Translations under genes and position numbers: made by a program
NCBI GenBank assembly: GCA_037974665.1
Contig: CM075773.1
Span: 33,118,853-33,182,852, forward strand
DNA length: 64,000 bases
Origin: Ehretia macrophylla
Taxonomy: Eukaryota; Streptophyta; Magnoliopsida; Boraginales; Ehretiaceae
Reading direction: 5' to 3'
In this document: positions 26,136 to 36,143 of the stretch, in pieces
How the letters are laid out: every line of letters starts with the position of its first letter
Position numbering within the stretch: the first letter of the stretch is position 1
Notes under the pieces: generated by a model
Databases searched by the model: none
Seen by the model: the letters and a program-made list of their open reading frames with translations, nothing else
What the model was told of the DNA's origin: nothing

Positions 26136-26699
26136 AATAAAATAAAATAAAATTCTACTTGCAATAACTAGGTAATTAATCTAACTGAGTAACACCTTTT
26201 AGAGCTGTTAATTAATAGGGTTAATATCCAATTTAGTCCCTTATCTTTAGTATGTTTGACATAGTGGTTTCTTATCTTTTAAAGTGCAACATTGTAATTT
26301 TTTATCATTTGAATTTGTGACACTGTTAGTTCCTTTTAGTTTTCCGTTTAAATTTTGATGGTATAAGCAAAAAAAATACATATAATCATGTGACAACCAC
26401 ATGCGTTTTTGGTCAAATCTTAAATAAAAAAGTGAAAAAGAACTAATGGTATCACATATTCAAAAAATAAAGGATTGCAACGTTATATACTTTTAAACAT
26501 AAGGGACCACTATGTCAAACATACTAAAGATAAATGACTAAAATGAGTATTAACCCTAATTAATATTAACCAACGCTTATATATTCAATTTCAAATAAAC
26601 ACATAGTTCTTGTTTTGCGTGCGAAAGGTTCCGAAATTGATTCTCGACAGGTGTGACATCTTTGTATGTGAGGTAATATTGACTTAGACCTCGATTTAA
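25995..26699. repeat. Host segment, left copy of the duplication flanking the virus
   Basis: The block order is X (catagttct...tttagacc..ctttaaataat, 25995-26065), a (TA)n tract (26084-26130), and Y (attctacttgcaataacta ... ttcaatttcaaata, 26150-26600). A second X follows (26605-26699) and abuts the virus. The partner (TA)n and Y lie right of the virus at 34912-35520. The segment therefore duplicated in tandem, with the virus sitting inside the second copy. Confidence 0.75.
26216..26558. mobile_element. MITE with long inverted ends (TAGGGTTAATA)
   Basis: The first and last ~60 bp are inverted repeats (tttagtcccttatctttagt against actaaagataaatgactaaa), with TA-rich flanks. It is present in the left host copy; the right copy has unrelated sequence at this point. 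Confidence 0.75.
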
Positions 26700-27437
26700 A
26701 TAATGAAAGCTATAACAGAAAGCGGAATAAACAGAGATAATAGACAGGAAAATAAATGAAATACAGATAAGATGAAGATAAAAGGAGACGATGTCTCTTA
26801 CTTGATATTAACTGTAATGGAAGATGTGCTACACTGTTGGTTGTACAGGAGTACAATGTTTAAAAGAGTGATACCGAATTAAAATAAAATTTTGGGAGAA
26901 GAAAATTCGGATCCTCTGTGTATGAGACAGACTCTGTCTTATATAGGATATCGAATCTGAAAAGCAAAAGTGAACTGTAAAAAAGAAAAGTCAAAAGTAA
27001 CTTTTCCTAAAGTGAACAGTAAAAAGTTATTTGTACTATTCATGAATAGTGGTCGGCTTTTACTGTGGCCGAATCTTGTTTTGTCATGACTTGATGATCA
27101 TGTCTGGCTTTTACTGTGGCCGAAAGATCTCTTGTCTCGATGTGATAATTCTGTCTTTTGACTAGATTACTTTCACTGTGACCTAAAGTAATTTTGTCGT
27201 TTTGTGATAATGATGTCTGATGATGGAATCTTGACTGGATTCATCTTCTTCTTCATCTCTGAGTCTGAAACTGGTTTAATGCTGAAGACGCAGTGAACTT
27301 CTTCAGTCTGGATCATACTGACTAATGGAAAACATACAAGTACAATGATCGAAGTGTATTTCCCACTAATACAAAGAAAATAAATAAACTAGTCTATTTT
27401 CCCTATAATCTACCCTGCATCGTACTTAGTCTTACTA
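26700..27437 (-). repeat. Left inverted arm: viral promoter region
   Basis: This is the reverse complement of 34141-34881 with only scattered differences. It includes the TATATAAG box (26938-26945) facing left, out of the element. Confidence 0.9.
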
Positions 27438-27982
27438 AAAAGTCTTTCTCATAGGGGAGAGAGACAGAATGTTTCTTACGTGTCCAAAAAGCCGTAGAAA
27501 GTTCTGAACAAACTTCTTTTTCAAGTTTGGTCTGAAATTCATTGATGGACTTGTGCTGTTTAACAATCTGTTCATCAATTCTGAGACTTTTAATATCTTG
27601 TTTAAGAAAATTGATCTGATTTTCTTTTTGTTGAATTGAGTTAATATCTCTTCATTGTGAAGGGAAATAAAACTCAAAAAGAATAGGTTTACCTAACACA
27701 TTGGTAAATATACCTTGTTCTGTAACAGTCATGGGAAATAACTGTTGAAGAAATGGGTTCCCGAGAATGACTTGGGAATTTAACTGTTTTATCAGCACAA
27801 AGCTGGTAGGAAAACAAATACCCTGATTACACACATGTGCATTAGGTAATTTGTATTGAATATGAAGTCTGGTAGAGTCAGCTGTAGAAAGCTTCTCTTT
27901 GGTTTTCTCGAAGTATCGAGAAGGAATGAGACCTTCTTGGATGCAGTTCATATTTGCACCTGAGTCAAGTAAAGCAATGGTT
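27438..27982 (-). pseudogene. Inverted fragment of the viral protease region
   Basis: This is the reverse complement of about 30188-30737, starting at the aspartic protease active-site region. One stop (about 27652) breaks the frame where the plus copy is open. At 27437/27438 it is fused directly to the promoter arm, so about 3.4 kb of viral sequence (reverse transcriptase to ORF2) is missing from this copy. Confidence 0.85.
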
Positions 27983-30900
27983 TGTCACACTGCAAAAACA
28001 GATTCAGAATATCAAAGATATTCTTGAAAAACAGACTACAGTCCCAATTACTCCAGTTAAAACTGAAGAATCAAAACAGAAGCCAACTGAACAGACCACT
28101 GTTTCATTGACAAAACCATTTGATTCATTAAAATTAACCAGTTCTAAGGTTAGACTAGAATCTCCGATCAAGGTTTTACCTTTTAAAATATCAAAATATA
28201 TTCCAAATTTGGAATCTACAGAAGAGAAGAATACCAATCTTCTCCAGGAACTGATTTCTAAATCTAAGAAATCAGAACCATCATCGAGCCAGTTAGCTCT
28301 TCAAACATTAAAACAGTTAGACAGTAATTCTAATTGTGAGTCCTCATCTTCACAGAATTCCGGGAGGGATAAAATTATCCACATTAATAGAATTTCTTTT
28401 CCTGATACAAAGAATTTCTATCCCAGACCTCCACCCCTAGATCTTCAAATTGAAGAAATCCATTCCCAAAGATCTTTCTCAGGATCTCAGATCTATGAAT
28501 GGAACATAGATGGGATGTCAGAATATCAGATTCTCAATGTTACCAAACAAATGATCATTATCGGTAACATTTACAAACAAGTTGTTTCTGAAAGAGCAGC
28601 AACCAAAAACATCATTCTTGGCTTCAATGGTCAGCTCAAAGGATGGTGGGATGACCACCTCAGTGAAGCTACCAAAGAAGGAATTCTTAACATAGTGAAA
28701 ACCAATGAGAATGGTGAACCTGTTCTCAATCAGCAAGGTCAAACAGAGTCTTGTGCTCTATCAGCCTTAGTCTTCGATATCACCTACCATTTCATAGGTG
28801 ATCCCACAGTTTATCAAGAAAGAACATCTGAAATCCTTCAGAACCTCAGATGTAGAACACTCCAAGACTTCCGATGGTATAAGGATGTCTTTCTCAGTAA
28901 ATTATACCAAAGATTTGACAACAACGCCAGTTATTGGAAAGAAAGATTCCTTTGTGGACTTCCCAAGTTGTTTGCCTAGCAAGTGAGAGAATCCCTTTCA
29001 CTTGAATATCCAGGATTAGACTATGATCTTATGACATATGGTGATATCATATCCCATATTAATAAGACTGCTTTGAAGATTTGCACTGATCTTCGTTTCA
29101 AAGCACAGTTAAAGAAGCAGTCTAACATAAAAGAATTAGGGAATTGGTGTGAACAGTATGAAATGGAAAGAATTAAACCACCCCATACTCAAAAAATACA
29201 TAAATCCAGAATTTCCTCCAGAAAGTATAAAAATCACTTCAAGTCTATTGGACAGAAGTACAACCAGAAGTATGGCAATAAACCATACACACATAAGAAG
29301 AAACATTACCAGAGGTTTCCACGAAGAAATTGGAAGCATCAGAAAGATTATAAAAAAGAACAGAAAACCACAGGTTGCTTCAAATGTGGTAAATCAGGAC
29401 ATTTTGCAAAAGATTGCAAAATCAGATCACTAATTCAATCATTAAAATTAGATGAAGCTACAAAGAGCAAAATTATCCAGTCTATAGATGATCTTGAATT
29501 ATCATCCAGCTCTTCTTCAGAATACTCTGATGAAGAAAACATTAACCAGATTGGAACAGATAATTACTATTCCAGTAGTTCTTCCAACTCCATCCAGGAA
29601 TGTGCTTGTCCCAGTAAAGGAGCATGTTTCTGCCAGAAAGGATTAAACGTCCTTACAGATTCTCATGGTCTTATGATCGATATGATCTGTAAGATCAATG
29701 ATCCAGAAGAAAAGCAAGCTTATCTTCTCAAACTCAAAGATATTATGGACCAGAATGAGAAAAATGAACCTCAATCCATATCTATCCAGAATAACATCAA
29801 GAATACAAATTATTCTGATGTCCTCAGTTACTTTCAGAAGAGAAAAACCTAACCAGTTGGAATCTCTGATCTCCAGCATGAGATTAAACTGTTAAAAACA
29901 AAAATTCAGCAACTTAGACAAGAGTATAGGCAAGAGATTTGTGATCTCAGATTAGATCATGAACATCTCCAACAGGATGTCCAACTCTTACAGATAGAAT
30001 CTTTAGAACGTCAAGAACATCTTTCTCAGAATGATGAACTTGATAAGCAGACTCAGATTGCTATTGGCAAACTGACAGAAAGAGCTAGTACCTCCAAGCT
30101 AACAGAAGATTATCTCAACCTTCTGAACAGAATCACATATCAGAAGTGGTATGTCCAGTTAACCATTAAAGTTAATGATTTCAAATTTAAAACCATTGCT
30201 TTACTTGACTCAGGTGCAGATATGAACTGCATCCAAGAAGGTCTCATTCCTTCTCGATACTTCGAGAAAACCAAAGAGAAGCTTTCTACAGCTGACTCTA
30301 CTAGACTTCATATTCAATACAAATTACCTAATGCACATGTGTGTAATCAGGGTATTTGTTTTCCTACCAGCTTTGTGCTGATAAACCAGTTAAATTCCCA
30401 AGTCATTCTCGGGAACCCATTTCTTCAACAGTTATTTCCCATGACTGTTACAGAACAAGGTATATCTACCAATGTGTTAGGTAAACCTATTCTTTTTGAG
30501 TTTTATTTCCCTTCACAACAAAGAGATATTAACTCAATTCAACAAAAAGAAAATCAGATCAATTTTCTTAAACAATATATTAAAAGTCTCAGAATTGATG
30601 AACAGATTGTTAAACAGCACAAGTCCATCAATGAATTCCAGACCAAACTTGAAAAAGAAGTTTGTTCAGAACTTCCTACGGCCTTTTGGGCACGTAAGAA
30701 ACATTCTGTCTCTCTCCCCTATGAGAAAGACTTTTCAAAAAAGAATATTCCTACCAGGGCTCGGCCCATTTAGATGAATCAGGAATATCTCTCTCTTTGT
30801 AAAAAAGAGATCCAGAGTTTATTAGATAAGAAGCTTATCCGACCCAGCAAAAGCCCATGGTCGTGTGCAGCCTTTTATGTTAATAAACATGCAGAACATG

Positions 30901-32048
30901 AACGAGGTGTCCCTCGTTTAGTTATCAATTGTAAGCCCTTAAACAAGGTCTTACAATGGATCAGATATCCATTACCCAACAAGAATGATCTCCTTAAGAG
31001 ATTAAATCAGGCCCATGTCTTCAGTAAATTTGACATGAAATTAGGATTTTGGCAGATCCAAGTCATTGAATCAAAAAGATACAAGACTGCATTCATCGTT
31101 CTATTTGGACAATATGAGTGGAATGTCATGCCTTTTGGGCTCAAGAATGCACCTTCAGAATTTCAGAACATTATGAACCAGATTTTTAATCAGTTCACAA
31201 ATTTCACAATTGTTTACATTGATGATGTTTTAGTCTTCAGTAATGACATTCATCAGCATTGGAAACATTTGCATCTTTTCTTTAAAGTCATCAAAGAAAA
31301 TGGTCTTGTGGTTTCTGCACCCAAGATTAGACTTTTTCAGACAAAAATTAGGTTTCTTGGAAACATGATTTCATTTGGGAAAATCACCCCAATCCAAAGA
31401 ACACTTGATTTTGTAGAAAAATTCCCAGACATTCTGCGTGAGAAAACACAGTTGCAAAGATTCTTAAGATCTTTAAACTATGTTGCATATTTTTATCCAG
31501 GCATTAGACATTTATGTAAACCTCTTTTTGAACGTCTTAAAAAGAACTCTCCAGCGTGGACTGATGTCCATACTAATGCTGTTAAGGAAATTAAGCGTCA
31601 GGTTAGAGTTTTACCAGTTTTGACTTTATGTCAACCAGATACCCCAAAAATTGTTTAGACAGATGCTTCTGAATTAGGATTCGGTGGTATATTAATCCAG
31701 ATTTTAGAAGGAAAAGAACACATTGTTCGTTTTCATTCAAGAACGTGGGATAAAGCCCAACAGAACTATTCAACAGTCAAAAAAGAAATTTTGTCCATTG
31801 TTAAATACATATCAAAATTTCAAGATGATTTGTTGAACCAGAAATTCTTAGTTCGTGTTGACTGTAAGTCAGCAAAAGATGTGCTTACTAAGGATGTTAA
31901 AAATATTGCATCTAAACAAATTTTTGCCAGATGGCAGGCTATCCTGTCAATTTTCGATTTTGACATTCAGTATATCAAGGGAGAGGATAACTCCATCCCT
32001 GATTTTCTGACCAGAGAATTTTTAACAGGCCACGTGCCTATCACATAG
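27983..32048 (+). pseudogene. Viral polyprotein (coat, protease, RT, RNase H) with in-frame stops
   Basis: One reading frame runs from the inversion junction to the TAG at 32046-32048. It is broken only by stops at 28977 (TAG), 29850 (TAA), 30771 (TAG) and 31656 (TAG), with no frameshift. The order is: coat-like region (about 28380-29350); CCHC knuckle CFKCGKSGHFAKDC (29376-29417); protease DSGAD (from 30207); reverse transcriptase with FDMKLGFWQIQ and YIDD (31215-31226); RNase H beginning TDAS right after the 31656 stop. No integrase follows. Its 5' part, including any movement protein, is absent. The apparent start at 27954 lies in the inverted arm and is not a real start. Confidence 0.85.
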
Positions 32049-32283
32049 GATTCCTCCGGGAATACCTTTTTATTTTTGTTTTCTTTTACAGATCCCAGAA
32101 GCGGACACCAAAAATCCAGTTAGTGGATTTAGATGGATTGTTTCAAGTCCACCGCAATTAAGTAGATTGAAACACAGATTCATATCCATAAGCAGAATTG
32201 ATAAATGTTTTAATTCCGTTTTCCTTTCTATATATTGTTACTAACCATTTTGCAGGATCACTCATTCCTGACACTTAGTAGCA

Positions 32284-33600
32284 ATGGCACCCAAGAAAGA
32301 TAAAGGCAAAGCTAAAGCATTTGATCTCGCCTCTTATGATCAGAAAGCTAAAACACCAACAGCAACTCCAGCTCAATCATCAACCCCAGTAAAGGTTGAA
32401 GATAAACAGATCACATATACACCATATTCTACCTAGTCACCCATAGGTAGAAACCTCACAATATTGGGGACATCGTCCTCACAAAAACAGTTAACCGGTG
32501 TTCATGCAGGTACTGCAGGTACATCGTCTTCTCAGACGACCATCAGTAACAAGTTTCAGCCACTTGTTGCTAAACCCAAAACAGTAGTCCCAGAACCTAA
32601 ACAGATACAGCTACCACCACCCACATATATATACAAGAACGTCTTTGACCAGATTCTTGTAACATAACAGTTCCATTTCAGACAGAACCCCAACATCACC
32701 CCAGATGAGTTTGCCAGGGCGTTTCTCCACCCTTATTCAAACTACATCCCAGACAACACCTATAAAACACAGAATTACTATGAGTCAATCCTCATAGCAA
32801 CAGAATCCATAGAGTTTGTCCCAGATGACAAAGACAAACAACCAGGTCAATATAGCCATGTCAACGCTAAACTCCAAATAGTGATCACCCTTGATCAATG
32901 GGGACAACCCCCACAAAAAACCAAACAGATTCCAGAAAATATACCCCTCAGAGACTATAACTATTATGACTACATTCAGGCATAGTTCAGAGTTTTCAAC
33001 CGCCAGAATGACAAGCATGATATGTCATGGTTTTTTCTTTTTAAGAAATCATTCCCATTAGAGGTCCCGAATTGGTTTATCCAATGGTGGGCATCATTTG
33101 GTCCAATCACAGACATTTTACCAGAACCCGTCCTAGAAGGATTTCAGTACTTCACAGAACAATGGAAGGTACCAGCCCATTTAGCCTACCTTCCTCCATT
33201 TTTTGTGTTCTACAGAATCTTCTTTGTAACGTGGATTTTCAGATCAGAATTCGCGTACAAACATGTTTCTTTCGGAGACCATCAAGATATTTTGGCTTTC
33301 GGAAGAGCTCATTCAGTCATGTGGTGGAAAAAGATGAACAACAGTTCTTGTTCAAAACCAAAAGTCCAAGCATGGCTCGAGACAAATCAGAAACAGAAGA
33401 AGGAAATTCAACTAGAACAGCAGGAGTTTCTCTCCTTCAAGAATTTCCTCACTACTCAGTTAGTAGCGGCCACCAGTTATGACGAAGTCAAGGCCATTAT
33501 GCTTCAGTTAGAAGAACTTGCCTCAGACCAGGCATCCATATCTACAGACAATGCCAATGACAATGAAGATGACTGTTACGGCATTTTTACTCCTCTATGA
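32284..33600 (+). pseudogene. Viral ORF2 of unknown function, with in-frame stops
   Basis: An ATG (MAPKKDKGKAKAF) opens a frame of 439 codons ending in TGA at 33598. It is interrupted by TAG (32434), TAA (about 32665) and TAG (32983), again without frameshift. The N-terminal third is rich in K, S, T, P and Q. The C-terminal half is aromatic-rich (WFFLFKKSFP, WFIQWWASFG) and ends in an acidic, glutamine-rich tail. It follows RNase H by about 240 bp, the place of the extra ORF in florendovirus-like genomes. I do not recognise its function. Confidence 0.7.
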
Positions 33601-34140
33601 GTATAAACTGGAAACAGATAGTAGAAATAGAAAACAGAACTTTGTAATACTCCTCTATGAGTATAAACTAGGCCATATGAGTTTTTCGGTGTTCTCTCCA
33701 AAAACACAGGACATATGAGTTTTCTAATGTTCTCTCAAAACATTGGACAGATAGGGTTTTGTTCTTCTAAGTTCCCTTCAAAAACTAGGATGAAACGGTA
33801 AGACTTCCCCTCTCTAAAGTCACATGGTTACTGAAGAATTCCATGAAACTTCAGCTAGTCCAGGTCAAACGGCAACTGGTAAAGACACCTCAAGTTCGTT
33901 GATGGGTGTGGCTTTCCCAAAAAGCCAAAGAAAATTTAGAAACTTGTTTATCTTCTAGCCTGTATTTATTTTGTATTTTGCTTAGTCAACTTACATTTAG
34001 CCAACTTACCTTTAACAAATCTATTTCAAAGCCCTTGTAAGGTCACGGCGTTGAGGAGCAGAGGGCGTAAGACTCCGTTGTTGCCATGTGGCGATTTGGT
34101 GAGAAATAGTTAGGCTTCGAAGATAGTAAGGCTTCGAAAA

Positions 34141-34881
34141 TAGTAAAACTAAGTACGATGCAGGGTAGATTATAGGGAAAATAGACTAGTTTATTTATTT
34201 TCTTTGTATTAGTGGGAAATACACTTCGATCATTGTACTTGTATGTTTTCCATTAGTCAGTATGATCCAGACTGAAGAAGTTCAATGCGTCTTCAGCATT
34301 AAACCAGTTTCAGACTCAGAGATGAAGAAGAAGAAGATGAATCCAGTCAAGATTCCATCATCATATATCATTATCACAAAACGACGAAATTACTTTCGGT
34401 CACAGTGAAAGTAATCTAGTCAAAAGACAAAATTATCACATCGAGACAAGAGATCTTTCGGCTACAGTAAAAGCCAGACATGATCATCAAGTCACGACAA
34501 AACAAGATTCGGCCACAGTAAAAGCCGACCACTATTTATGAATAGTAAAAATCACTTTTTACTGTTCACTTTAGGAAAAGTTACTTTTAACTTTTCTTTT
34601 TTACATTTCACTTTTGCTTTTCAGATTCGATATCCTATATAAGACAGAGTCTGTCTCATACACATAGGATCCAAATTTTCTTCTCCCAAAATTTTATTTT
34701 AATTCGGTGTCACTCTTTTGAACATTGTACTCCTGTACAACCAACAGTGTAGCACATCTTCCATTACAGTTAATATCAAGTAAGAGACATCGTCTCCTTT
34801 TATCTTCATCTTATCTGTATTTCATTTATTTTCCTGTCTACTATCTCTGTTTATTCCGCTTTCTGTTATGGCTTTCATTAT
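34141..34881 (+). repeat. Right inverted arm: viral promoter region
   Basis: The partner of 26700-27437. It contains three copies of an enhancer-like motif (TTCGGYYACAGTRAAAG at 34395, 34457 and 34508), a TATA box and the transcribed leader. Confidence 0.9.
34636..34643 (+). promoter_or_regulatory. TATA box of the viral promoter (right arm)
   Basis: TATATAAG follows the three repeated motifs and precedes the primer site by about 260 bp, the layout of a caulimovirid pregenomic promoter. It points out of the element into host DNA. The mirror box is at 26938-26945 on the minus strand. Confidence 0.65.
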
Positions 34882-34903
34882 CTGTTCTTTCCTGGTTTCA
34901 TTC

Positions 34904-34911
34904 TGGTATCA
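34904..34911 (+). other. Partial initiator-Met tRNA primer site (viral end)
   Basis: TGGTATCA is the first 8 bases of the usual TGGTATCAGAGC primer site. Sequence then switches to (TA)n host DNA, so the viral part ends within its own origin of reverse transcription. Confidence 0.65.
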
Positions 34912-35520
34912 TATATATATATATCATACATATATGTATATATTTAAAAAATTCTACTTGCAATAAGGGTATCTCCAATAATGGGGGCTCTAAAATTAGA
35001 GACTTTTCAAAATTGGGTAGTTTAGAACCCCAAATACCCAAAAAGTAATACTATTTATGACAAAAGTATATGGGGTCTACTATTTTTGGCTTAAAAGATG
35101 CCACAATAGAGACCCAATTTATATTTTTGTCATCAAATTTAGAGCCCAAAAATTAGATTGAGTCTCTATTTTGACATTTTTTAAGTCAAAAGTGGTGGAC
35201 CCCACATACTTTTATCATAAATAGTGTTACTTTTTAGGCATTTGGAGCTCTAAAACTACCCAATTTTAGAAAGTCTTTAATTTTAGAGCCCCATTGAAGA
35301 TACCCTAACTAGATAATCTAACTGAGTAACCCTTTGTAGAGCTGATAATTAATTAAATTTTTTGATTTAAGGGAGGAATATAAACCACTATTACATCACT
35401 TAGAATCTCAATGCAGAGAATCGATTTCGAGACCTCCCGCACTTAAAACTAGAATCTTATGCCTAGTGGAGTTAATTAATATTATTCAACGCTTATATAT
35501 TCAATTTCAAATAAATTTAA
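34912..35520. repeat. Host segment, right copy of the duplication
   Basis: A (TA)n tract then 'attctacttgcaata', 'atctaactgagtaac', 'tagagctgataattaatt' and 'acgcttatatattcaatttcaaata' repeat 26084-26600 in the same orientation. It contains its own Harbinger-type MITE. Confidence 0.75.
34967..35305. mobile_element. PIF/Harbinger (Tourist-like) MITE
   Basis: The inverted ends are GGGTATCTCCAAT and ATTGAAGATACCC, flanked by TAA on both sides (34964-34966 and 35306-35308). The left host copy reads gcaaTAActag at the same place, a natural empty site that confirms the boundaries. Confidence 0.9.
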
Positions 35521-35608
35521 TTAATAGAGTAAAATATAACCGCACGCGCTCACACACAACATGACTAAGATTTGAACTAATCTAGTAAATAATAAGGTTA
35601 AGTACACT

Positions 35609-36135
35609 CACTGGCGGAGGCACATGCTGGTCAGTGGGGTTAACTAATCTAGTAAACCACTAATCTGTAGCCCCCACTGACCCATAAAAATCGTTAAAAT
35701 TTTTATGTATTTTTTAAAAAAAAGTTAAATATCTATGTATTTTTAGTTAAAAAAAATTAATTAGCCCCCACTGAAAAATAAAAGTACTTGTATAGTTCAA
35801 AAATTATAAATTTTAGCCCCCACTGGCCCATAAAAACTTTAAAATTTTTATATATTTTTTTTTAAAAAATTAGATATCTATGTATTTTTAGTTAAAAAAA
35901 TTAATTAGCCCCTACTAAAAAATAAAAGTACTCATATAGTTTAAAAATTATAGATTTTAGCCCCCACTGACCCATAAAAACTTTAAAATTTCTATGTATT
36001 TTTTGAAAAAAATTAAATATCTATGTATTTTAGTTAAAAAAATTAATTAACTCCACTGAAGAAAAAAAAAACTCATATAGTTCAAAAATTATAAATTTTA
36101 GCCCCCACTGACAAGAAACTCTAGCTCCGCCCCTG
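35609..36135. mobile_element. hAT-type MITE with 8-bp TSD
   Basis: The ends CACTGGCGGAG and CTCCGCCCCTG are inverted. AGTACACT is duplicated exactly (35601-35608 and 36136-36143). The interior is three tandem copies of about 135 bp ('ttttagcccccactgrccc'). Confidence 0.9.
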
Positions 36136-36143
36136 AGTACACT

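Larger units (their letters stand above)
26700..34911 (+). mobile_element. Endogenous pararetrovirus (Caulimoviridae-like), rearranged
   Basis: A plus-strand viral part (about 27983-34911) carries coat-like, zinc-knuckle, aspartic protease, reverse transcriptase and RNase H regions, then a second ORF, a promoter region and a partial Met-tRNA primer site. There are no direct LTRs and no integrase after RNase H, which separates it from Ty3/gypsy elements. A shorter inverted part (26700-27982) repeats the protease start joined to the promoter region. No movement-protein region is found. The gene order and the extra 3' ORF resemble florendovirus- or petuvirus-like endogenous sequences, but the genus is not settled. 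In-frame stops in both ORFs show the copy is defective. Confidence 0.8.

Noticed and set aside
26700-34911. Ty3/gypsy LTR retrotransposon
   Set aside because: The end repeats are inverted, not direct. No integrase follows RNase H, and an extra ORF and promoter region follow instead.
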